Assembly (NCBI GenBank): GCA_002384725.1
Contig: DGBF01000188.1
Location: 1 to 9,262 of the forward strand
Origin: Flavobacteriales bacterium UBA4011
GTDB taxonomy: Bacteria; Bacteroidota; Bacteroidia; Flavobacteriales_D; Crocinitomicaceae
DNA: 9,262 bases
Direction of reading: 5' to 3'
The notes beneath the pieces are model-generated. The model was given only the letters and a program-made list of their open reading frames with translations, was not told the origin of the DNA and searched no databases. Positions 5,657-9,262 of the stretch are shown here, piece by piece. The position numbers and the translations under genes are program-made. Position 1 is the first letter of the stretch. Every line of letters begins with the position of its first letter.

Positions 5657-7567
5657 ATGAAAACGCTATGTTTAACACTTCTGTTGTTATGTACAACAGT
5701 TGAACTCAATGCCCAAAAATCCCAGGATTTCATCCCAGTGGATGCCGTTACCGTATTTAGTATCAACAATATTTCCCTGTTACAAAAAATTCCTCTTGAT
5801 GAATTAATCAAATATGAATTCATGGAAGATTTGCAACAAGAATTGTTCGATGGCTCTACCTCTGGGAAAACGATAAAAGACGCAGGTATAGATTTTGATC
5901 AAAAATTCAATGTGTTTTATGGAATGAATCGGGATTATAGTGTCACTGGATTTTCATTTGGCATTGCCGACCTCAACAAACTTTTTGGTGCCTTTGATGA
6001 TTTTGATAAGGTAGACTCACCGTATGAAGGTGTTCAATTCTATTCGAGTTATTTCAATCATTTAATGGTGCGTGGTAATATTGGTGTTTTGTTAAGAGTC
6101 GATCCTATTTCGACTAGAGTCGATGACATTGCAGATTCAACTTGGTATGCAAGAGGATATAGCTATAACAGAAGATACAATTACTACGACGATTATTACA
6201 AAGCCGATTACGAAGAAATTCCTGAAACATACGACGAAGATACTCCCGCTATCGAAATGGAAGAGAATATTGAAGATGTGTACAATGTCGAGGAAGCCTT
6301 GGAAGAAATTGAAGAGTCTGGCGATTATATCATCGAAGAGGATTATGCTCCACACAAAAACTTTTACGATTTAAAAGATTCGATTAGAACGTCTTTGAGG
6401 AGAGAATATTTGCTTAAAGTGTCGAAAGAATTGTTTATCGATGGACAAAATTTAAGAAAAGTAGATAAAGTCTTAGCGGAACAATTGACACATGATGTGG
6501 AAGGCGTTTTTTACTTGGACAACGAGCGAAACATCCTGAAAGCACAACCTTTTTGGCACTATCGTGAAGTGATGCCTTCCCTAATCGAAGACATTACAGG
6601 TCTCTATAAAAACAATAAAATTGTCGGCGATATACGATTAAAGGAGCATTCCATTGAGGCAAATATGACCTCCAATTACGGCGATGCCTTGGGAACGATC
6701 TACAAAGAATTGAACAGCAGTAAGTTCGACAAGAACATGACCAAATACATTCACAAGGACAATTCAGCCTACTTTACCTATAACGTGGATTTGGGGAAAG
6801 CGTATGAAAAAACATATGAAATCATCATGCCGATTCTTAAGAAAGAGAAAAGCAGAATGGTTTCCAGTTCGGTTTTGGCTATCGAAATGATGAACGCCTT
6901 TTTAGACAAAGATGCGATTTTCGATATGTATCGTGGTGGTATGTTTGGTTCTTTCAACGGAGTTAAAAAAGTACCTGTTCGTCAGTTGGTATATGAGTAC
7001 GACGAGGATTTCAATTACACCGAAACGGAAACCTTCGAAGAGCAAGATATCCCGATTTTCACCTTGGGTTTCTCAACCAAGAGAAATGATATTCCGGACA
7101 TCTTTATGGAGCAAATGTCTAACATGAATTCTGAATGGCAGAATATGGGCAAATACTGGAAAATCGAGAATGCGTTTTTAAATTCAGTTCCTTTATTCAT
7201 TATCAATCATGGCGGTATGTTCATCATGACCAACGATGAAAATCTTGCAGTGAATAACCCGGATGGTTTTGGGGTAAACAAATTAACGAGAAGTCAAATC
7301 AAATCAACAAAGAAATCAGGATTCCTTTATGGACAAATGAATACATCGAAAATCATCGATAATATTCCAAGAACTTGGATGACGAATACACAAATCGATA
7401 TGTTGAACGCGATGCGAACGAAGTCCGGCGATATGCAATTGACTTCGTCTAAAACATCGGTGAGCAAAACAGATTTCAAATTGGTGTATGACTTTAAAGG
7501 TGAATATGAAGATTCTGGAAAACACGTTCTAGACTTGGTGAATAGCTTGTATGTTATCATGAAATAA
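5657..7567 (+). CDS. Secreted DUF4836-like family protein, long paralog
   Basis: A 636-residue exported protein of unknown function. Residues 1-20 form a type I signal peptide (hydrophobic core LTLLLLC, cleavage near NAQ), so the mature protein lies in the periplasm or beyond. The mature start FIPVDAVTVFSINNISLLQK (25-44) resembles the opening of DUF4836-type Bacteroidota proteins, which begin with a strand stating IP.da..v..iN...L. A Tyr/acidic low-complexity insert occupies about 165-233 (in residues 171-230: 24 Asp/Glu, 3 Lys/Arg, 10 Tyr). The conserved core resumes with repeated beta-rich segments (e.g. GDIRLKEHSIEANM 324-337; IFTLGFSTKRNDIPDIFMEQ 467-486; SGFLYGQMNTSKII 554-567) and ends in a final strand-helix unit DFKLVYDFKGEYEDSGKHVL (606-625). 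ATG at 5657 gives the signal peptide directly. It precedes a shorter paralog by 21 nt. The family assignment is by eye. Confidence 0.82.
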   Translation: MKTLCLTLLLLCTTVELNAQKSQDFIPVDAVTVFSINNISLLQKIPLDELIKYEFMEDLQQELFDGSTSGKTIKDAGIDFDQKFNVFYGMNRDYSVTGFSFGIADLNKLFGAFDDFDKVDSPYEGVQFYSSYFNHLMVRGNIGVLLRVDPISTRVDDIADSTWYARGYSYNRRYNYYDDYYKADYEEIPETYDEDTPAIEMEENIEDVYNVEEALEEIEESGDYIIEEDYAPHKNFYDLKDSIRTSLRREYLLKVSKELFIDGQNLRKVDKVLAEQLTHDVEGVFYLDNERNILKAQPFWHYREVMPSLIEDITGLYKNNKIVGDIRLKEHSIEANMTSNYGDALGTIYKELNSSKFDKNMTKYIHKDNSAYFTYNVDLGKAYEKTYEIIMPILKKEKSRMVSSSVLAIEMMNAFLDKDAIFDMYRGGMFGSFNGVKKVPVRQLVYEYDEDFNYTETETFEEQDIPIFTLGFSTKRNDIPDIFMEQMSNMNSEWQNMGKYWKIENAFLNSVPLFIINHGGMFIMTNDENLAVNNPDGFGVNKLTRSQIKSTKKSGFLYGQMNTSKIIDNIPRTWMTNTQIDMLNAMRTKSGDMQLTSSKTSVSKTDFKLVYDFKGEYEDSGKHVLDLVNSLYVIMK

Positions 7568-7588
7568 TGACACTCTGTAAATCTTCAT

Positions 7589-8920
7589 TTGTTGTATAGA
7601 AAAATCTCCATAATCATTCTACTTGCCATCCTTTTGGCTAGTTTTCTTGTCGGTCGTCATTTTTACTTGGCGCGTTCATTCGAACCCGAAATAGTGGATC
7701 GCATACCGGATGGTGATGTGTTAATCCGCACAAATCTTCTGGAATTAGCGCATGAAACGACAGGCATGTTCCACTTCAACAAAGTGGAATACAGAGACTT
7801 TCTTTCTAAAGAGTTTTTGTTAGGTCAAGCGAAAAGTTACGGTCTCGATCTTCAAGCCTCTGTTTATGGATTTGCCAATGAAGATGGCAGCTGGGGTTTT
7901 TTAATTCATGTTACCGATAGCAGTGAAATAGGAGCGGGTATTGGTCGAGTGAAGCAACTCATTGATGTAACGGAAGGTGATCTAGGTGGTCAACGGATTT
8001 ATTCTTGGACGAAAGAAAAAAGCTATTTAACCTACGGAAAAAATTGGTTGTTCGTGTATAGAGGCGATAAATTTCCAAAAATCTTAAGACGCGTTTTAGA
8101 TGCAAAAAAGGGTGATCAATCCGAAAGCTGGATTGCATTTTTAGAAGAAAAACATTTCGCTGAGAAAAATTTAGTGTTGTATTCCACGGCTCAAAGTTTA
8201 AAGGAATATGGGATTGAAAAGGCAATGTTTGCCCACAATGTTGATTCCGTAAGTGTTACATTACTTTCCTATATAAAGTCGAACGAGCCGTTCAATATTT
8301 CACCCAAGGAAGAAGGTTTAGCTTTGCCTGTAAGCCCTAGTTCTAATCAATACTTGAATTTGCATGTTGACGCTAAATCGTTTGGTTCGAATAAGGAAGA
8401 TCCAATTCATCGTTACATGCAAAAAATGAGTCGTAAAATAAGTTTTCCTATGGACGACTTTCTTGTGGCATGGAAAGGAGATTTGTCTTTTCGAGAGGGA
8501 GGAGAGCAAATCGTGAAAGAAACATTTATCGAATCGGTGATGGACGACAATTTTGAAGTTACAGAGGTCGTTTCGACGAGAGAAACAAAAGTGAAAGGTT
8601 TTTCTTTGGCACTTTCTATGAATGATAAAGCAAATTATTTGATTAATAAATTATTGTCAAATGGAATTCTAACTAAGGAAAAAGAAAAGTACAGATTCTT
8701 AATATCTCCACCTTTGTCGATGAAAAAAGTGAATGATTATTACATTTTTTATTCTGGTGACAGGCAACCTCAGCTTATTCCAAACCAGGAAAATAGTGGG
8801 TACTTAAGTTATAAACGAACGCCTTTTACCTTCAAAGTGGATACTATAAAGAAAAATGAAATTTATGGTAAAATAGATTTCCCCGTCCAACGTTTACTCA
8901 GACCTAGTAAATTTTTCTAA
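7589..8920 (+). CDS. Membrane-anchored DUF4836-like family protein, short paralog (TTG start)
   Basis: A 443-residue protein of unknown function. One hydrophobic segment (about 5-23, ISIIILLAILLASFLVG) with preceding Arg-Lys anchors it in the inner membrane, the rest facing the periplasm. It is co-linear with its upstream neighbour: IPDGDVLIRTNLLEL (39-53), GLDLQASVYGFANEDGSWGF (85-104), DDFLVAWKGDLSF (289-301, the GD strand typical of DUF4836-like proteins), DDNFEVTEV (319-327), GFSLALSMNDKANYLINKLL (337-356) and EIYGKIDFPVQRLL (424-437). It stops there, lacking the last strand-helix unit of the longer protein and its Tyr/acidic insert. No ATG or GTG lies between the upstream in-frame TGA (7568-7570) and residue 60. 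TTG at 7589, or the adjacent TTG at 7592, is therefore the likely start. An overlapping ATG at 7567 is in another frame (see findings). Confidence 0.8.
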   Translation: MLYRKISIIILLAILLASFLVGRHFYLARSFEPEIVDRIPDGDVLIRTNLLELAHETTGMFHFNKVEYRDFLSKEFLLGQAKSYGLDLQASVYGFANEDGSWGFLIHVTDSSEIGAGIGRVKQLIDVTEGDLGGQRIYSWTKEKSYLTYGKNWLFVYRGDKFPKILRRVLDAKKGDQSESWIAFLEEKHFAEKNLVLYSTAQSLKEYGIEKAMFAHNVDSVSVTLLSYIKSNEPFNISPKEEGLALPVSPSSNQYLNLHVDAKSFGSNKEDPIHRYMQKMSRKISFPMDDFLVAWKGDLSFREGGEQIVKETFIESVMDDNFEVTEVVSTRETKVKGFSLALSMNDKANYLINKLLSNGILTKEKEKYRFLISPPLSMKKVNDYYIFYSGDRQPQLIPNQENSGYLSYKRTPFTFKVDTIKKNEIYGKIDFPVQRLLRPSKFF

Positions 8921-8925
8921 TTTCG
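8918..8925 (+). promoter_or_regulatory. Candidate -7 box for the PGI/PMI gene, overlapping the upstream stop codon
   Basis: TAATTTCG matches TAnnTTTG at seven of eight positions and is followed by CAC, a common continuation in Flavobacteriales promoters (from memory). A start site near 8930-8932 would leave a leader of about 14 nt before the ATG at 8945. The TAA stop of the preceding gene forms its first three bases. The -33 region has only a weak GTTTA (8892-8896), so read-through from the upstream operon may also contribute. Confidence 0.4.
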
Positions 8926-8944
8926 CACAAACAAAATCAGTTAT

Positions 8945-9262
8945 ATGGAGCCAAGTATTTTAATGAAACAATTGATAGAAGATTTTCCTGCAAACCTTCT
9001 AGAGGCTCTCAGCATTGCCGAGAAACAGTCATTTAATAGACCAGAAGTTGAAATTAAAAATATCGTCATCTGCGGAATGGGGGGCTCTGGTATTGGTGGG
9101 AAAATTGTGTCGCAATGGCTTGAAAAAGATTTAACCGTACCTGTCAATTTTTGTCAAGATTATCATTTGCCGAGTTACGTAAACGAAAATTCTTTGGTTA
9201 TTGCCTCCTCTTATTCCGGAAATACCGAGGAAACCTTGATGAGTTTGGATACGGCTATTCAG
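8945..9262 (+). CDS. Bifunctional phosphoglucose/phosphomannose isomerase (3' partial)
   Basis: The first 106 codons run open to the window end. The product interconverts glucose-6-phosphate and fructose-6-phosphate, and mannose-6-phosphate and fructose-6-phosphate, at the cytosolic entry to glycolysis and to GDP-mannose/polysaccharide synthesis. It belongs to the SIS-domain family first described in archaea and also found in bacteria. Visible signatures are the SIS strand-loop IVICGMGGSGIGGKIVSQWL (40-59), with the phosphate-binding GGSGIGG glycines, and ASSYSGNTEETL (87-98), the sugar-phosphate-binding SGNTEET motif. The DFPANLLEAL helix (13-22) before the first strand is also typical. ATG at 8945 is the first start after the upstream stop and fits the usual N-terminus. 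The C-terminal half, with the remaining catalytic residues, is outside the window, so integrity cannot be checked. Confidence 0.93.
   Translation, partial: MEPSILMKQLIEDFPANLLEALSIAEKQSFNRPEVEIKNIVICGMGGSGIGGKIVSQWLEKDLTVPVNFCQDYHLPSYVNENSLVIASSYSGNTEETLMSLDTAIQ

Noticed and set aside
6123..6374. An 83-codon plus-strand frame of Thr/Ile-rich sequence
   Set aside because: It is a shifted reading of the repetitive GAA/GAT-type codons of the acidic insert, not an independent gene.

Overview
The window comes from an AT-rich genome, most likely a Bacteroidota/Flavobacteriales member; the Crocinitomicaceae/Fluviicola lineage is my best guess, from gene style only. The reasons are: proteins with Bacteroidota-type similarity (an SNF2 helicase without introns or phage context, a DUF4836-like family, an aminomuconate-deaminase-like RidA), near absence of Shine-Dalgarno sequences before starts, candidate -7 boxes of the Bacteroidota form TAnnTTTG, and a CCCTCC...GGAGGG palindromic intergenic repeat. 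No rRNA, tRNA, transposase, phage gene or CRISPR array is visible.

Layout. Bases 1-2762 (+) hold the 3' part of a long SNF2-family helicase gene whose start lies upstream of the window. Bases 2763-2902 are a spacer between convergent genes, filled by a large inverted repeat. Bases 2903-4774 (-) form a compact three-gene operon read right to left: a RidA-family deaminase close to 2-aminomuconate deaminases, a small membrane-anchored TPR-like protein, and a class I SAM-dependent methyltransferase of the RlmI/RlmK-like group that appears to start at TTG 2 nt after the preceding stop codon. Bases 4775-4935 are a divergent spacer with a 21-bp-periodic repeat, an imperfect stem and candidate promoters for both sides.

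Bases 4936-8920 (+) form a second operon of three envelope proteins: a short lipoprotein with a DGSG motif, a 636-residue secreted protein, and a 443-residue membrane-anchored protein. By eye, the last two are co-linear over most of their length and look like diverged paralogs of a DUF4836-like family. The second appears to lack the last ~65 residues of the first. From base 8945 (+) to the window end lies the 5' part of a bifunctional phosphoglucose/phosphomannose isomerase gene, with a candidate -7 box overlapping the upstream stop codon.

How they fit together: the helicase, methyltransferase, deaminase and sugar isomerase are housekeeping or metabolic genes with no obvious link to each other. 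The uncharacterised part is the lipoprotein plus tandem DUF4836-like genes, which by spacing and export signals should act together in the periplasm or at the outer membrane. Its function cannot be read from sequence. I found no defence, secretion or mobile system.
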